A stretch of 64,000 nucleotides of DNA from Gammaproteobacteria bacterium. Lineage in GTDB: Bacteria > Pseudomonadota > Gammaproteobacteria > Steroidobacterales > Steroidobacteraceae. Positions 9,892 through 18,899 of the stretch are shown here, in pieces (position 1 is the stretch's first letter; the number at the start of each line of letters is the position of its first letter). Both the position numbers and the translations under genes were made by a program. The stretch spans positions 32,916-96,915 of the forward strand of contig JANYJY010000060.1 of the NCBI GenBank assembly GCA_025358295.1, written 5' to 3'. The notes beneath the pieces are model-generated. The model was not told the origin of the DNA and did not search any database. It was given only the letters and a program-made list of their open reading frames with translations.

Positions 9892-11439
9892 TCAACCTAT
9901 GCGGGCCAGCGTCCCTGATAGTTGCCGATTAAACGGCACCGAGCGGTTGCGGCCGCGTATCTTCGCGGTGTACAGCGCTTGATCGGCGGCTTTGATCAGA
10001 TCTGCCACATTGTCGAACACCGTATCCGCGCCATGTGTGGCACAGCCGATCGAGATGGTCACCGTGGCGTGGTCGGAGCCGATGACGTGGCCGGTGTTGC
10101 GGAAGGCCATCACGATGCGCTCGCAAATGCTGCGAGCCGTGTCGGCGTCGGTCGCGGGCAGCACCACGACGAATTCTTCCCCACCGTAGCGGGCTATCAA
10201 ATCCGTCTCGCGGGTGTTGCCGCGCAGGATGCGCGCCGTCGCTTGCAGGATGCGGTCGCCGGCCTGGTGTCCGAAGTTGTCGTTGATGCTCTTGAATTTA
10301 TCCAAATCCGCAAAGGCAACGCTCAAGGGCCATTTGTGGCGCGTTGAGTTGTCGAACTCGCGGTTGATGAATTGATCGAGGTAGGCGCGATTGTAGACGC
10401 CGGTCAGTTCGTCGCGGCGGGTCGTTTCTTCGAGTTCCAGCGTGCGCGAGGAAGTGTCTTCCACCGCCGTGCGCAATGTATTGATCTCGCGCAGCGTGTG
10501 CAGATTGCGCAGCATCAATACTTCGCGGGCCTGTTCGAGAATCAGTTCCGGATGCTGCTTGCCGAGCAGGTCGGCTTCGAAAATCGCTTCCGTCTCCGGA
10601 ATCATCGCCCCGATTGTGCCCAGCACCTGGCCGAACGTCATTTTATCCAGACCGAGGCTGCGTTCCGCGCACAGCGCGGTCTCGGCGAATTGACGCTGCT
10701 CGGGAGCCAGCAAGAACAGATCCGCGATGGGTCCGGAGAGGGCGACACAGCGGTCGAATATCTGAGCGGGATCCGCGCTGAAACTCAATTCCAAGCGGTG
10801 GCTGTTTTTGATGGAGCGATGCAGTCGTTCGGGCAGGTGCCAGCCTTCCATCAGCCAGCCTCCGACGTGGGCGTGATCGACTTGCAGGCGTTTCTTTTCG
10901 TGCTCGGCAAGCGCCACGTGATTGCGTTGCAGCTGCCCTCCTTGCGCGTAGAGATCGGGTACGGCCTTGTCGAGCGCGAGCATGCCGACATCCTGGAGCA
11001 GCGCGGCCAGGAATATTTCTTCGGCCAGGGTTTGATGCATGGCATCGCCGAGCGCACGCGCGGCCGTGGCCGCCAATAGAGCGCGGCGCCAGTACAGATC
11101 ATAGTTCAGGCCGTTCGACTTGCCGCCGCGCAGCGACTTCACCAGGGAGAAGCTCAAGGCAAGAGTCAGTGTGGCATTCAAGCCGAGCACCACCAACGCT
11201 TGACGCAGATTCTCGCTCTTGCGGCGCTGGGCATATAGGGGGGAATTTGCGATGCGCAGAATCTTGGTCGATAGGGCCGAGTCCATGCTCAGGGCCTTGG
11301 CGACCTTGCCCATCTCGATGTCCGGATCTTGCGCGAGCTCGATAATGTGCGTCGCCACGCCGGGCGGCGACGGAAAATTTACTGACTTTCGCAGATGAGC
11401 TTCAATCTCGGGATTCACGCGCAACGCTCCAACAGTCAC
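9892..11439 (-). CDS. HDOD-GGDEF signalling protein (probable diguanylate cyclase)
   Basis: A 515-residue cytoplasmic protein. Residues about 15-215 form an HDOD domain (FPSPPGVATHIIELAQDPD, ILRIANSPLYA), then a short helical linker at 300-345, then a GGDEF domain (about 345-510). The catalytic motif is GGEEF, and RETD five residues before it matches the product-inhibition I-site, so it should make cyclic di-GMP under feedback control. No sensory membrane segment is visible. It is a single-gene unit; its start is 62 bases from the stop of the next minus-strand gene. Confidence 0.9.
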   Translation of the reverse strand: MTVGALRVNPEIEAHLRKSVNFPSPPGVATHIIELAQDPDIEMGKVAKALSMDSALSTKILRIANSPLYAQRRKSENLRQALVVLGLNATLTLALSFSLVKSLRGGKSNGLNYDLYWRRALLAATAARALGDAMHQTLAEEIFLAALLQDVGMLALDKAVPDLYAQGGQLQRNHVALAEHEKKRLQVDHAHVGGWLMEGWHLPERLHRSIKNSHRLELSFSADPAQIFDRCVALSGPIADLFLLAPEQRQFAETALCAERSLGLDKMTFGQVLGTIGAMIPETEAIFEADLLGKQHPELILEQAREVLMLRNLHTLREINTLRTAVEDTSSRTLELEETTRRDELTGVYNRAYLDQFINREFDNSTRHKWPLSVAFADLDKFKSINDNFGHQAGDRILQATARILRGNTRETDLIARYGGEEFVVVLPATDADTARSICERIVMAFRNTGHVIGSDHATVTISIGCATHGADTVFDNVADLIKAADQALYTAKIRGRNRSVPFNRQLSGTLARIG

Positions 11440-11501
11440 AACCGGATCAAAATCCGCTTATTCTTATTAGCGTCCCCGCGGCCGAGAACTTGAATCCCGA
11501 G

Positions 11502-11804
11502 TTAGGTTAAATGCGTCCCGGCGCGCCACCAGGCCTGCAGCGCCTTGAACAGCAAATAGAGGCCATAGGGGCCGAGGAACACGATCCAGGAGGCTACCGA
11601 TCCCTCGCCGAGTCCCACGAACAGGCTGTGATAGAGATGCCCAAGGCTGGCGCCCTCGTAGCGCCCCAGGGCCGTGGCGCCGGCGTAAAAGATCAGCACG
11701 GGCATCAGCCCCACGCCGGCTCCCAGACCTAGAAGGGCAATGGCTACTTCTACGGACCACGGGCTGGTCAGGCCAAGGCGCTTGAAAATGCTCCGGATCG
11801 TCAT
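11502..11804 (-). CDS. Small integral membrane protein
   Basis: A 100-residue protein with hydrophobic stretches at about residues 18-42 and 66-88 separated by a Gly/His-rich loop (GRYEGASLGHLYHSLFVG). I do not recognise the family. The ATG at 11804 is chosen because the product then begins with a short basic segment (MTIRSIFKRLGL) before the first helix; the frame is open further upstream but would overlap the plus-strand gene at 11862. No strong ribosome-binding site is visible. Confidence 0.55.
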   Translation of the reverse strand: MTIRSIFKRLGLTSPWSVEVAIALLGLGAGVGLMPVLIFYAGATALGRYEGASLGHLYHSLFVGLGEGSVASWIVFLGPYGLYLLFKALQAWWRAGTHLT

Positions 11805-11861
11805 GGGCGGGATTGTAAACGAAACCGGCCGTCGGCCGTCCAAGCGCTGTAGAATCACGCA

Positions 11862-12098
11862 ATGCGACCCTGGACTCCGCAGACGTTGTATGACGCCAAA
11901 CCTTGGGCCTTCATCGGCATCGGGGTGGTTTTGGCGATCGGCATGATGCTGTGGTCCTTGTCGGCGGGGCTGTGGACGGTTTGGCGGGGACTGCTGTGCT
12001 TTGCGGGCGCCGCGCTGTCGATCGTCGGCGGAGCCACTTTGCAATTGCGACAAGATTATCGCGCCCGCAGCAAGTGGCGCCGAGACACGCCGCCTTGA
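11862..12098 (+). CDS. Small two-helix membrane protein
   Basis: A 78-residue protein with membrane segments at about residues 16-35 and 40-60 and a basic C-terminus (RQDYRARSKWRRD). No motif assigns a function. Its TGA stop overlaps the TTG start of the oxidoreductase gene, indicating translational coupling and one transcript. It is divergent from the membrane protein gene at 11502, with 57 bases between starts. Confidence 0.6.
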   Translation: MRPWTPQTLYDAKPWAFIGIGVVLAIGMMLWSLSAGLWTVWRGLLCFAGAALSIVGGATLQLRQDYRARSKWRRDTPP

Positions 12099-13045
12099 TA
12101 CGTACTGCCGTGGTGGGTGTCGGCTACTTGGGCCGATTTCATGCGCAAAAATACGCCAGCCTGCCCAACTCGCACCTGGTGGGCGTCGCCGACCCCTCGG
12201 CCAACGCGCGCTCGGCGGTAGCCGCCGAGTTGGGCGTCGCGGCCTATGCCGATTATCGCGAACTGTTGGGACACGTCGATGCCGTCAGCATCGTCACCCC
12301 GACTCCGTTGCATTTCGAAGTCGCGAAGGACTTTCTCGATGCCGGCGCGAGCGTGCTGGTCGAGAAGCCGATGACGGTGACAGTGGCGGAGGGGGAGAGT
12401 CTCATCGAACTCGCGCGCCGCGCCAATCGAGTTTTACAGGTCGGCCACTTGGAACGCTTCAACGCCGCTGTTCTGGCGGTGCAACCGACGCTCAGTGTGC
12501 CGCGCTTCATCGAGTCCGCGCGCCTGGCGCCTTTCAAGCACCGCGGTACGGAAGTCGATGTCGTGCTGGATTTGATGATCCACGACATTGATCTGATTTT
12601 GAGCATCGTGCGCTCTCCGGTGGTGGCCGTCGATGCGATCGGCAGCAGCGTCTTTTCGCGTGAGGTCGATATCGCGAATGCGCGTTTGCGTTTTGCCAAC
12701 GGCTGCGTTGCCAACGCAACCGCCAGCCGAGTGAGCATGAAGACCGAACGCAAACTGCGGCTGTTCCAGGATGACGCCTATATATCGGTCGATCTGCAGC
12801 AAAAGGTGCTGACGGTGATTCGCAAGGGCGCCGGTGTCGGTGCGGACGGCATGCCGCAAGTCGCCATTGAGGAGAACAGCTACGAACAGGGTGACGCGCT
12901 GAAGGACGAAATAGCGGCGTTCCTCGATTCCGTCGCGCTGGGCACAGCGCCGCTGGTGAGCGGCGAGGATGGGCTTCTCGCGTTGCGAACGGCGGTGAGC
13001 ATTGCCGAGCAAGTGGCGAACGCGCGCCGTCAGTTCTCGGCTTAG
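12095..13045 (+). CDS. Gfo/Idh/MocA-family oxidoreductase (GnnA-like)
   Basis: NAD(P)-dependent dehydrogenase of 316 residues. The Rossmann motif is VVGVGYLGRFHA, the active-site lysine lies in VEKPMTV, and the substrate-side motif is DLMIHDIDL. The stretch GHLERFNAA and the ANGCVANATASRVSMK segment resemble the GnnA group, which oxidises UDP-GlcNAc at C3 for 3-amino lipid A precursors; that specificity is an inference and no GnnB partner is in the window. The start is TTG at 12095, overlapping the previous stop as TTGA. It could instead act on another sugar or cyclitol. Confidence 0.8.
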   Translation: MIRTAVVGVGYLGRFHAQKYASLPNSHLVGVADPSANARSAVAAELGVAAYADYRELLGHVDAVSIVTPTPLHFEVAKDFLDAGASVLVEKPMTVTVAEGESLIELARRANRVLQVGHLERFNAAVLAVQPTLSVPRFIESARLAPFKHRGTEVDVVLDLMIHDIDLILSIVRSPVVAVDAIGSSVFSREVDIANARLRFANGCVANATASRVSMKTERKLRLFQDDAYISVDLQQKVLTVIRKGAGVGADGMPQVAIEENSYEQGDALKDEIAAFLDSVALGTAPLVSGEDGLLALRTAVSIAEQVANARRQFSA

Positions 13046-13046
13046 T

Positions 13047-13472
13047 TCAAGGGGTGGCGCCGGCTCCGGTCTCCACCTCAGTCACCCGGTCAACGAAGTA
13101 GCGGGTATCACCGAAGCAAGACGTCGGCACACCGGCGTGCTCGGTGTAGTGCAACTGCACTTTGTGGCCGACCAATTTATCGAGTTGCGCACCGACACTC
13201 GGGTCGCGCACGCTGAAGAGCCAAATCTGCGGCGAGACGCCCGCAACCACGTACTGGGCCAAATCGCCTTCCTGGGTTTTGCAGAGCCATCCGCGCCGCG
13301 AGAATTTTTGGATTACGCCGGCTCGCTCACCGTCGGAGTATGCCCAGGCCAAGCTAAGCCAGGTCCAAAGCCCGGTGCCGATGGCGAGCAACAGCAGCAC
13401 AATGAATAGCCAGCGCCCAAAACGCCCGGAACGGCGCCTTCCCGTGTTATTCGGAACTTCAATGCGGGTCAT
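13047..13472 (-). CDS. Conserved membrane-anchored hypothetical protein
   Basis: A 141-residue protein with a basic N-terminus, one membrane segment (WLFIVLLLLAIGTGLWTWL, about residues 20-40) and a soluble domain with two cysteines (GWLCKTQ and PTSCFGD). Similar proteins occur in other gammaproteobacteria without a proven role. The ATG at 13472 is selected because it gives a compact type II membrane protein; upstream in-frame codons lie in the tmRNA gene and are not expected to be translated. It converges on the oxidoreductase gene with 1 base between stops and lies 38 bases downstream of the tmRNA 3' end. Confidence 0.65.
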   Translation of the reverse strand: MTRIEVPNNTGRRRSGRFGRWLFIVLLLLAIGTGLWTWLSLAWAYSDGERAGVIQKFSRRGWLCKTQEGDLAQYVVAGVSPQIWLFSVRDPSVGAQLDKLVGHKVQLHYTEHAGVPTSCFGDTRYFVDRVTEVETGAGATP

Positions 13473-13510
13473 GGATAGAGACGCCCTGGGACCACGCTGG
13501 CCCATGAAAT

Positions 13511-13863
13511 TGGTGGAGCCGGGGGGAATCGAACCCCCGTCCATAAGTCCTACGCTACAAGATCTACGTACGTAGCCCAGTCTATTGTTCTCGCCGCGCA
13601 CTACCCAACGGGCAGGGAAAGCATGCAGCCAGCCCGGTAGTTTTTTCGTTGAGCACACCCCAGACACGTGTGCTCCACTAGCTGATGAGCGCTACACCTA
13701 AACGTTCGCATCAGCACGAGCCGCTTAGGTTTCAACCGCGATTAGGCGGCTAGAGCGTAGTTGTCTTGATTGGCAACTATAAGTTTGCAAATGGTTTTAC
13801 GAGGAACCTGCACCTCGGTACGCCCCTGCAGTTTCGCAACCCATGTCGAAACCGGTCGGCCCC
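13511..13863 (-). ncRNA. ssrA: Transfer-messenger RNA (tmRNA)
   Basis: Rescues stalled ribosomes with SmpB. The 353-nt RNA begins GGGGCCGACCGGTTTCGAC and ends CGGCTCCACCA. The acceptor stem pairs fully and has the G3-U70 wobble needed for alanine charging; the CCA is encoded. A T-arm sequence GGGTTCGATTCC is visible near the 3' end. The tag reading frame (13742-13774) encodes ANQDNYALAA followed by TAA, the usual gammaproteobacterial degradation-tag type. It lies next to smpB on the same strand. Confidence 0.95.
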
Positions 13864-13875
13864 AATCGAAACGAT

Positions 13876-13904
13876 AGTTTACGCGTTCCGGGCCCGCGAA
13901 CCAA
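13876..13904 (-). promoter_or_regulatory. Putative tmRNA promoter
   Basis: Read on the minus strand, TTGGTT (13899-13904) and TAAACT (13876-13881) are separated by 17 bases, and the tmRNA 5' end is 12 bases further on. This fits a sigma-70 promoter with imperfect hexamers. It lies between smpB and tmRNA, so tmRNA can be made independently of smpB. Confidence 0.5.
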
Positions 13905-13952
13905 ATAGACCTTGTTTGAGGCGCCGGAGACACCCACCCGCCGGGGGGGGCG

Positions 13953-14423
13953 TCAGCGGCGCATGGCCTTCATTATCCGGCCCTTGTCCCGCTGCCAGTC
14001 GCGATCCTTGCCCGTGGCACGCTTGTCATGCTGTTTCTTGCCCTTGGCGAGGCCGATCTCGAGTTTCGCGCGACCCTCCTTCCAATATAGTTCCAGCGGC
14101 ACGATGGTATAGCCGCGTCGCTCGACCGCGCCCACCATGTGATCCAGCTGGCGCCTGTTCAGCAGCAATTTCCGCGTGCGGGTCGGATCAGTGAGGACGT
14201 GCGTGGAGGCCGAATTCAGAGCGCCGATGTGCGCGCCGAACAGGAAGGCTTCACCGTTCTTCAGATAGACGTAGGCTTCGGCAATTTGCGCCTTGCCGGC
14301 CCGCATGCTTTTGACTTCCCAGCCCATCAGGGAAATGCCGGCCTCGAAGCGCTCTTCGATGTAGTAATCGAAGCGCGCCTTCCGATTGATGGCGATGGGC
14401 GGCAGTTTGTCGGGGGTTTTCAT
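13953..14423 (-). CDS. smpB: SsrA-binding protein
   Basis: Binds tmRNA and places it in the ribosomal A site. The 156-residue product has the family motifs [14 protein letters not shown], the [11 protein letters not shown] loop, [20 protein letters not shown] and the basic tail [19 protein letters not shown] that sits in the mRNA channel. The ATG at 14423 gives the family length (160 in E. coli); a TTG at 14480 would add 19 residues. It is divergent from ratA and lies upstream of tmRNA on the same strand. Confidence 0.95.
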   Translation of the reverse strand: MKTPDKLPPIAINRKARFDYYIEERFEAGISLMGWEVKSMRAGKAQIAEAYVYLKNGEAFLFGAHIGALNSASTHVLTDPTRTRKLLLNRRQLDHMVGAVERRGYTIVPLELYWKEGRAKLEIGLAKGKKQHDKRATGKDRDWQRDKGRIMKAMRR

Positions 14424-14487
14424 GCGAGCGTCGAAGTCTACCGATTCGTCGGTGGCGGCGCCTGCGCTTTTGCCCGACAATGCGGCG

Positions 14488-14922
14488 ATGCAGGTAGTCG
14501 AGCGCAGCTCTCTAACGACCTATTCGGCCGCGCAGATGTTCGCCCTGGTCAATGACGTCGCCCGCTATCCGGAATTCCTCCCCTGGTGTGTCGGCGCGCG
14601 CGTAGAGGAGGTTTCCGAGGGCGAGCGCATCGCCTCGCTTAAGGTGGCGCGCGGCGTACTGCGGACCGAATTCACGACACGCAACACAGTGCGTCCGGAC
14701 ACGCAAATTCACATGCAGCTGCTGCACGGACCGTTCCGCGATTTGATCGGTGAATGGCGGTTCGAGCCGATCGGCACGCGCGGTTCGCGCTTGCATTTTC
14801 GGGTTGAATTCGAGTTCAAGAATCGCCTGACCGCGACCGCGTTCAACGCCGTATTCGAGGCGATGTGCGGCACCATCGTCGAGGCCTTCGTGAACCGCGC
14901 GCAAAAAATATATCCGGGGTAG
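14488..14922 (+). CDS. ratA: RatA family protein (START-like, coenzyme Q-binding/ribosome association)
   Basis: Polyketide cyclase/START-fold protein of 144 residues. The ligand-pocket pattern includes the N-terminal [18 protein letters not shown] and the C-terminal [21 protein letters not shown]. Relatives have been described as an inhibitor of 70S ribosome assembly in E. coli and as Coq10-like quinone-binding proteins; which role holds here cannot be told from sequence. The ATG at 14488 fits the family start MQVVERSSL. It is followed by rnfH after 4 bases; the smpB/ratA/rnfH/bamE neighbourhood is conserved in gammaproteobacteria. Confidence 0.9.
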   Translation: MQVVERSSLTTYSAAQMFALVNDVARYPEFLPWCVGARVEEVSEGERIASLKVARGVLRTEFTTRNTVRPDTQIHMQLLHGPFRDLIGEWRFEPIGTRGSRLHFRVEFEFKNRLTATAFNAVFEAMCGTIVEAFVNRAQKIYPG

Positions 14923-14926
14923 CGGA

Positions 14927-15223
14927 TTGCAAGGCGCGCCGCTGCAGATCGAGATCGTCTACGCCGAGCCGGCGCGGGCGCTCGTCAAAATGTTGTCGCT
15001 ACCGGCAGGTTCCTGCCTCGCCGATGCGGTGCGCGCGGCTGCCGCGGACAAAGATTTTGCCGGAGTGGATTTTGCGACTTCCGCCGTCGGCATATTCGGC
15101 CGGCTGCTGCGGTCGGATCATGCACTGCAAGACGGCGATCGAATCGAAATCTATCGGCCGCTGGCCGAGGATCCCAAGGCGGCCCGCCGTGCGCGCGTCA
15201 AGCAGGCCCGCAAAAAAATCTAG
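14927..15223 (+). CDS. rnfH: RnfH family ubiquitin-fold protein
   Basis: A small beta-grasp protein of 98 residues (UPF0125). The segments LQIEIVYAEPARALV near the start, GIFGRLLRSDHALQDGDRIEIYRPL in the middle-to-end and a basic tail match the family. Its function is not firmly known; it is regularly cotranscribed with ratA, as here (4-base spacing). The start is a TTG at 14927, the only start codon near the ratA stop. Confidence 0.88.
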   Translation: MQGAPLQIEIVYAEPARALVKMLSLPAGSCLADAVRAAAADKDFAGVDFATSAVGIFGRLLRSDHALQDGDRIEIYRPLAEDPKAARRARVKQARKKI

Positions 15224-15244
15224 TTGGGTTCTGCTCGCAGCCCC

Positions 15245-15616
15245 TCAATAAGTCCTGCCGTTCTTGATCTTCGCGGCCGAAGCGTCCTGAGCTGCGGCCT
15301 CGGCGGCGGTCGGCTTATCGAGCTTGGCGACCTTGTCGCCGTCGAAGTACACCGTGACGCGCCGCGAATCGACGTGGCTGCTGCGGCCCTTCTTGAGGTA
15401 GTAGATGTAATCCCAACGATCTTTTTCAAAGGGATCGGCGACCATCGGCGTGCCCAGCAGGTAACGCACCTGGCTGCGCGTCATACCGGCTTTGACCTGT
15501 TCCACCGCCGCTTGGTCCAAGAAATTACCCTGCTGAATATTGATGCGATAGACGCATCCCGACGCCAGCGCGCCCAGTGTCATTGCCAATAGAACTCGAT
15601 GAAGTATTTTCGTCAA
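15245..15616 (-). CDS. bamE: Outer membrane assembly lipoprotein BamE
   Basis: Lipoprotein of the BAM complex that inserts beta-barrel proteins in the outer membrane. The 123-residue precursor has a signal segment with lipobox LASGC, then the SmpA/OmlA fold with VYRINIQQGNFLD and VKAGMTRSQVRYLLGTPMV, followed by WDYIYYLKKG. An Ala-rich C-terminal extension (residues 100-120) is unlike E. coli BamE. The start is a TTG at 15616; the next ATG would leave too short a signal. It is divergent from fur, a conserved arrangement. Confidence 0.93.
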   Translation of the reverse strand: MTKILHRVLLAMTLGALASGCVYRINIQQGNFLDQAAVEQVKAGMTRSQVRYLLGTPMVADPFEKDRWDYIYYLKKGRSSHVDSRRVTVYFDGDKVAKLDKPTAAEAAAQDASAAKIKNGRTY

Positions 15617-15676
15617 AGTGGTGCGCAGCCGTTAAATGATTGATAATCCAGCCTGTATCATACCCGAGGGCACAGC

Positions 15677-16138
15677 ATGCCGCAGCGCCTGAAATCTGAC
15701 TCGACCAGCGAAAGCAACGACCTGCGCAATGCGGGCCTGAAAGTAACGTTGCCACGTCTGAAAATCCTCGACATTTTGGCCGATGGTTCCGCGCGACACA
15801 TGAGCGCCGAGGATATCTACAAAAAGCTCCTGGTATCCAACGAGGATATCGGCCTCGCCACCGTTTATCGCGTGCTGACCCAGTTCGAGGCGGCAGGCCT
15901 CGTCACGCGCCATCATTTCGAAGGCGGCATGGCGGTATTCGAACTCAATCAGGGCGCCCACCACGATCACATCGTGTGTGTTGACTGCGGCCGGGTCGAA
16001 GAGTTCATGGACGGTGGCATCGAAGAGCGCCAGCAGGCCGTGGCCAAGCGCTTGGGTTTCGAGATCAGCGATCACGCGCTGATCCTGTATGGGCATTGCC
16101 GCAAGCCGAATTGCCCGCATCAGAAGCGTCCGAAATAG
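15677..16138 (+). CDS. fur: Ferric uptake regulator
   Basis: Iron-responsive repressor, 153 residues. An N-terminal winged helix (residues about 15-85, LKVTLPRLKILDIL to LATVYRVLTQFEAAGLV) is followed by a metal-binding dimer domain with HHDHIVCVDCGRVEEF and a second cysteine pair in CRKPNC. GAGG lies 7 bases before the ATG. The 60-base region shared with divergent bamE contains a weak palindrome (GATTGATAATC, 15638-15648) that could be autoregulatory. A hairpin-plus-T terminator follows the gene inside the end of recN. Confidence 0.95.
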   Translation: MPQRLKSDSTSESNDLRNAGLKVTLPRLKILDILADGSARHMSAEDIYKKLLVSNEDIGLATVYRVLTQFEAAGLVTRHHFEGGMAVFELNQGAHHDHIVCVDCGRVEEFMDGGIEERQQAVAKRLGFEISDHALILYGHCRKPNCPHQKRPK

Positions 16139-16156
16139 CCCCGACTGCGCCGCCCG

Positions 16157-17869
16157 CTAACGGCGCGCTGAGGGCGCGCGTTTTTTCTTCGGCTGCGATT
16201 CGGGGGGCGCAGCGTGACTCAGCATTTCCTCGGCATGGGCCAGCGCCTGCGCAGTGATGTTGATGCCGCCCAGCATACGTGCGATCTCCTCGATCCGCTC
16301 AGGCCGGCTGAGGGCCTTGACGGCGGTGCGAGTGATCCTGCCGTCGCTGAGCTTTGTGACCCTAAACTGGCTGTGCGCCTGCGAGGCCACCTGCGCCAAG
16401 TGAGTGACGCACAATACCTGCGCGCGCTCGCCCAGGGCGCGCAATTGGCGGCCGACGATTTCCGCCACCGCGCCGCCGATGCCGGCGTCCACTTCGTCGA
16501 ACACCATGCACAGTGCTGAATTCTTGGCTGCCGCCGCGACTTGCACGGCAAGACTGATGCGCGACAGTTCACCGCCGGACGCCACCTTGCCGAGACTCTT
16601 GGGTTCTTGTCCAGAGTTGGCACTGACCACGAATTCGATGTCATCGGCGCCCTGGGCGGCGAATTCTGTATCGCTCTGGGCAATGCTCACGGCGAACTGT
16701 CCGCCCGCCATGCCGAGCACCTGCATCAGCTGGGTGATCTGGCGCCCCAAGTGCGCGGCTGCCGCCTTGCGCGCCTCGGTCAAGCGCAGCGCCGCGGCAC
16801 GATAGTCGCGGGCCAATTCGGCCAATTGGGACTCCAGCGTCGCCAGGCTCTGCTGGGCATTATCAAGCTGCGTCAATTCCGCCTCGGTACGCAGCAACTG
16901 GGCGGGTAGCTCCAGAACGCTGAGCCGATGTTTACGCGCCAGCGCCTCCAGCGCAGCTGCGTGGCGCTCGATCTCCTCTTGGCGAGCAGGATCGATGTCG
17001 AGTACCTCCAAGTAGCGGCGCAGCGCCTCTGCGGCTTCCTGGGTATTGATCATGGCCTCGGCCAGCAGCGTGGCCGACGGCGCCAGTTGCGGATCGGCGT
17101 CCACGACGTGGCGCAGCGCGGCGTGGGCCTTGCCCAATAAATCGTGAGCGCTGTCGCCGTCGGATTCGAACACGGTGCTCAGCGCAGTGCGTGCGGCCGC
17201 CGCCAAACGGCCGCGGCCGGCAACACGCTTCTGATCGGCAAAAAGCGCCTCGATGGCGGCGACCGTGGTGACCTCCACCTGCAGTTCGGTGAGCTGATAG
17301 CGCAGCAAATCGAGCCGCGCGTCGCGATTCTCGGCGGCGGCCTTCAGGGCTTCGAACTCGCGTCGGCAGTCGCGATAGCGGGCGTGGATCGCGGCCACCG
17401 CGGCGAGCAGATTCGGATCCGCCAAATGTTCGTCGAGCATGTCACGCTGCGCGGCGCGATTCACCAAATGCTGAAATTCTTGCTGCCCGTGGATTTCGAT
17501 CAGGAACTGCGCCAGCTCGCGTAATGCCTGGATGGGCACCACCTGGCCGTTCACATAGGCGCGCGAGCGCCCGTCCGCGCCGATTACTCGCCGCACCACC
17601 AGCTCGCCAGCATGTTCAATCGACTGTGCCTCGAGCCAGGTCCGCACCGCGGGGGGCAGCGAATCGAAGCTCGCCGACACTTCAGCCCGCTCCGCGCCCT
17701 GGCGGACGACATCGCCGCCGGCACGCCCGCCGGCGATGAGCAGCAGCGCATCGACGAGGATGGACTTGCCGGCGCCGGTCTCTCCGGTGAGCGCGGTGAG
17801 CCCTGATTTGAGCTCCAGTTCAGCCTGATCAACGAGAACGAAATCGCGCAATTGCATATGGGTGAGCAT
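16157..17869 (-). CDS. recN: DNA repair protein RecN
   Basis: SMC-like ATPase in double-strand break repair. The 570-residue protein has Walker A GETGAGKS (about residue 30), long coiled-coil arms (about 150-370), the signature region SGGELSRISLAVQ, and Walker B CMVFDEVDAGIGG. The ATG at 17869 gives the family start MLTHMQLRDFVLVD. It lies 4 bases downstream of the nadK stop, so the two form an operon; SOS regulation is usual, but I saw no clear LexA box. Confidence 0.95.
   Translation of the reverse strand: MLTHMQLRDFVLVDQAELELKSGLTALTGETGAGKSILVDALLLIAGGRAGGDVVRQGAERAEVSASFDSLPPAVRTWLEAQSIEHAGELVVRRVIGADGRSRAYVNGQVVPIQALRELAQFLIEIHGQQEFQHLVNRAAQRDMLDEHLADPNLLAAVAAIHARYRDCRREFEALKAAAENRDARLDLLRYQLTELQVEVTTVAAIEALFADQKRVAGRGRLAAAARTALSTVFESDGDSAHDLLGKAHAALRHVVDADPQLAPSATLLAEAMINTQEAAEALRRYLEVLDIDPARQEEIERHAAALEALARKHRLSVLELPAQLLRTEAELTQLDNAQQSLATLESQLAELARDYRAAALRLTEARKAAAAHLGRQITQLMQVLGMAGGQFAVSIAQSDTEFAAQGADDIEFVVSANSGQEPKSLGKVASGGELSRISLAVQVAAAAKNSALCMVFDEVDAGIGGAVAEIVGRQLRALGERAQVLCVTHLAQVASQAHSQFRVTKLSDGRITRTAVKALSRPERIEEIARMLGGINITAQALAHAEEMLSHAAPPESQPKKKRAPSARR
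16163..16186 (+). terminator. Rho-independent terminator of fur, inside recN 3' end
   Basis: The arms GCGCGC at 16163-16168 and 16174-16179 form a perfect stem with a 5-base loop, followed by G and six T. It is in the right orientation for fur and lies within the last codons of the convergent recN gene. Confidence 0.65.
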
Positions 17870-17873
17870 GCCG

Positions 17874-18782
17874 CTACTCGTCGTGGTGATCGTTGGGGCC
17901 GCCGTAGGCGCCCCGGCCCCAATGCAATTTTGACCGCAGCAGCCGGTAGTAGTCGTAACCCGGGGGATGCAGCAGGGTGATTTGCGCTTCCGCGCCTTCG
18001 ACGTAGAGATTGTCGCCCTGTTCCAGATCGCCGATGGCGGAGCCATCGCAGGTAACCTGAGCTCGCGATTCGAAACGATCCGACATGCGCAACTGTATGA
18101 GGCTGCCGGCGCGCACCACGATGGGTCGATCACTTAAGGTGTGGGGGCTGATCGGCGCCATGACCCACACGTCGAGGTCGGGCTCGACAATGGGGCCGCC
18201 GCAGGACAGGGCGTACGCCGTTGAGCCCGTGGCCGTGGCAATGACCATGCCATCGCCGCCGTGCGAATTGACGAAGCGGCCATTGATGGAGGTTTCAAAG
18301 TCCATGGTGCGGCCGGTTTCCCATTTATTGACGACCACATCGTTCAACGCCAGGGCGCGCACCGAGCCGGCACCGTGCTTTTCCAGGCGCGCGGCCAGCA
18401 AGGAGCGTCGATCCTCGGTGTAACGTCCGGCGAGCACAGTATCGACGTCTTCGAGCATGGATTTGGGGCTGACATCGGTCAAGAACCCTAGACGGCCGCG
18501 ATTGATTCCGAGCAGGGGCACCGAGTGCCCGGCGACCAAACGTGCCGCGTACAGGAGCGTACCGTCGCCGCCGATGGCGATGATGAGGTCCGCTCGGGTC
18601 GCAAAGGATTGCTCCGGGCAGGGCAGTACACTGTCCGGTCCAAAAGCCAGGCCCACGCCCGGATCGACGAGGGCGCGAACGCCGCGTGAATAAAAGTGGC
18701 CGGCCAGGCTCAGCATGCATTCCGCAACACGCAGGTCCTTGGCATTGCCGACCAGCGCAATGGATTGAAACAATTGGGGCAT
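17874..18782 (-). CDS. nadK: NAD kinase
   Basis: Phosphorylates NAD to NADP with ATP. The 302-residue protein carries the GGDG motif (AIGGDGTLLYAARL), NRGRLGFLTD, and the conserved TATGSTAYALSCGGP loop. The ATG at 18782 has AAGGAT 7 bases upstream and gives the family length. It is the first gene of the nadK-recN unit and is divergent from hrcA with 117 bases between starts. Confidence 0.96.
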   Translation of the reverse strand: MPQLFQSIALVGNAKDLRVAECMLSLAGHFYSRGVRALVDPGVGLAFGPDSVLPCPEQSFATRADLIIAIGGDGTLLYAARLVAGHSVPLLGINRGRLGFLTDVSPKSMLEDVDTVLAGRYTEDRRSLLAARLEKHGAGSVRALALNDVVVNKWETGRTMDFETSINGRFVNSHGGDGMVIATATGSTAYALSCGGPIVEPDLDVWVMAPISPHTLSDRPIVVRAGSLIQLRMSDRFESRAQVTCDGSAIGDLEQGDNLYVEGAEAQITLLHPPGYDYYRLLRSKLHWGRGAYGGPNDHHDE

Positions 18783-18899
18783 AAGCGAATCCTTGTAGCA
18801 TGACGGCGCCGAGCCGGTCATGTCCAATACGCATCGTTTTGGGCCGATTCGCCCGATTTGACTTGGCGTGGCTGCGCTAGGTAGCGTCAAACATGCTAT

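Noticed and set aside
13742..13933. 63-codon frame ending in the tmRNA tag
   Set aside because: Only the ten tag codons are translated, on tmRNA; the upstream part is structural RNA.
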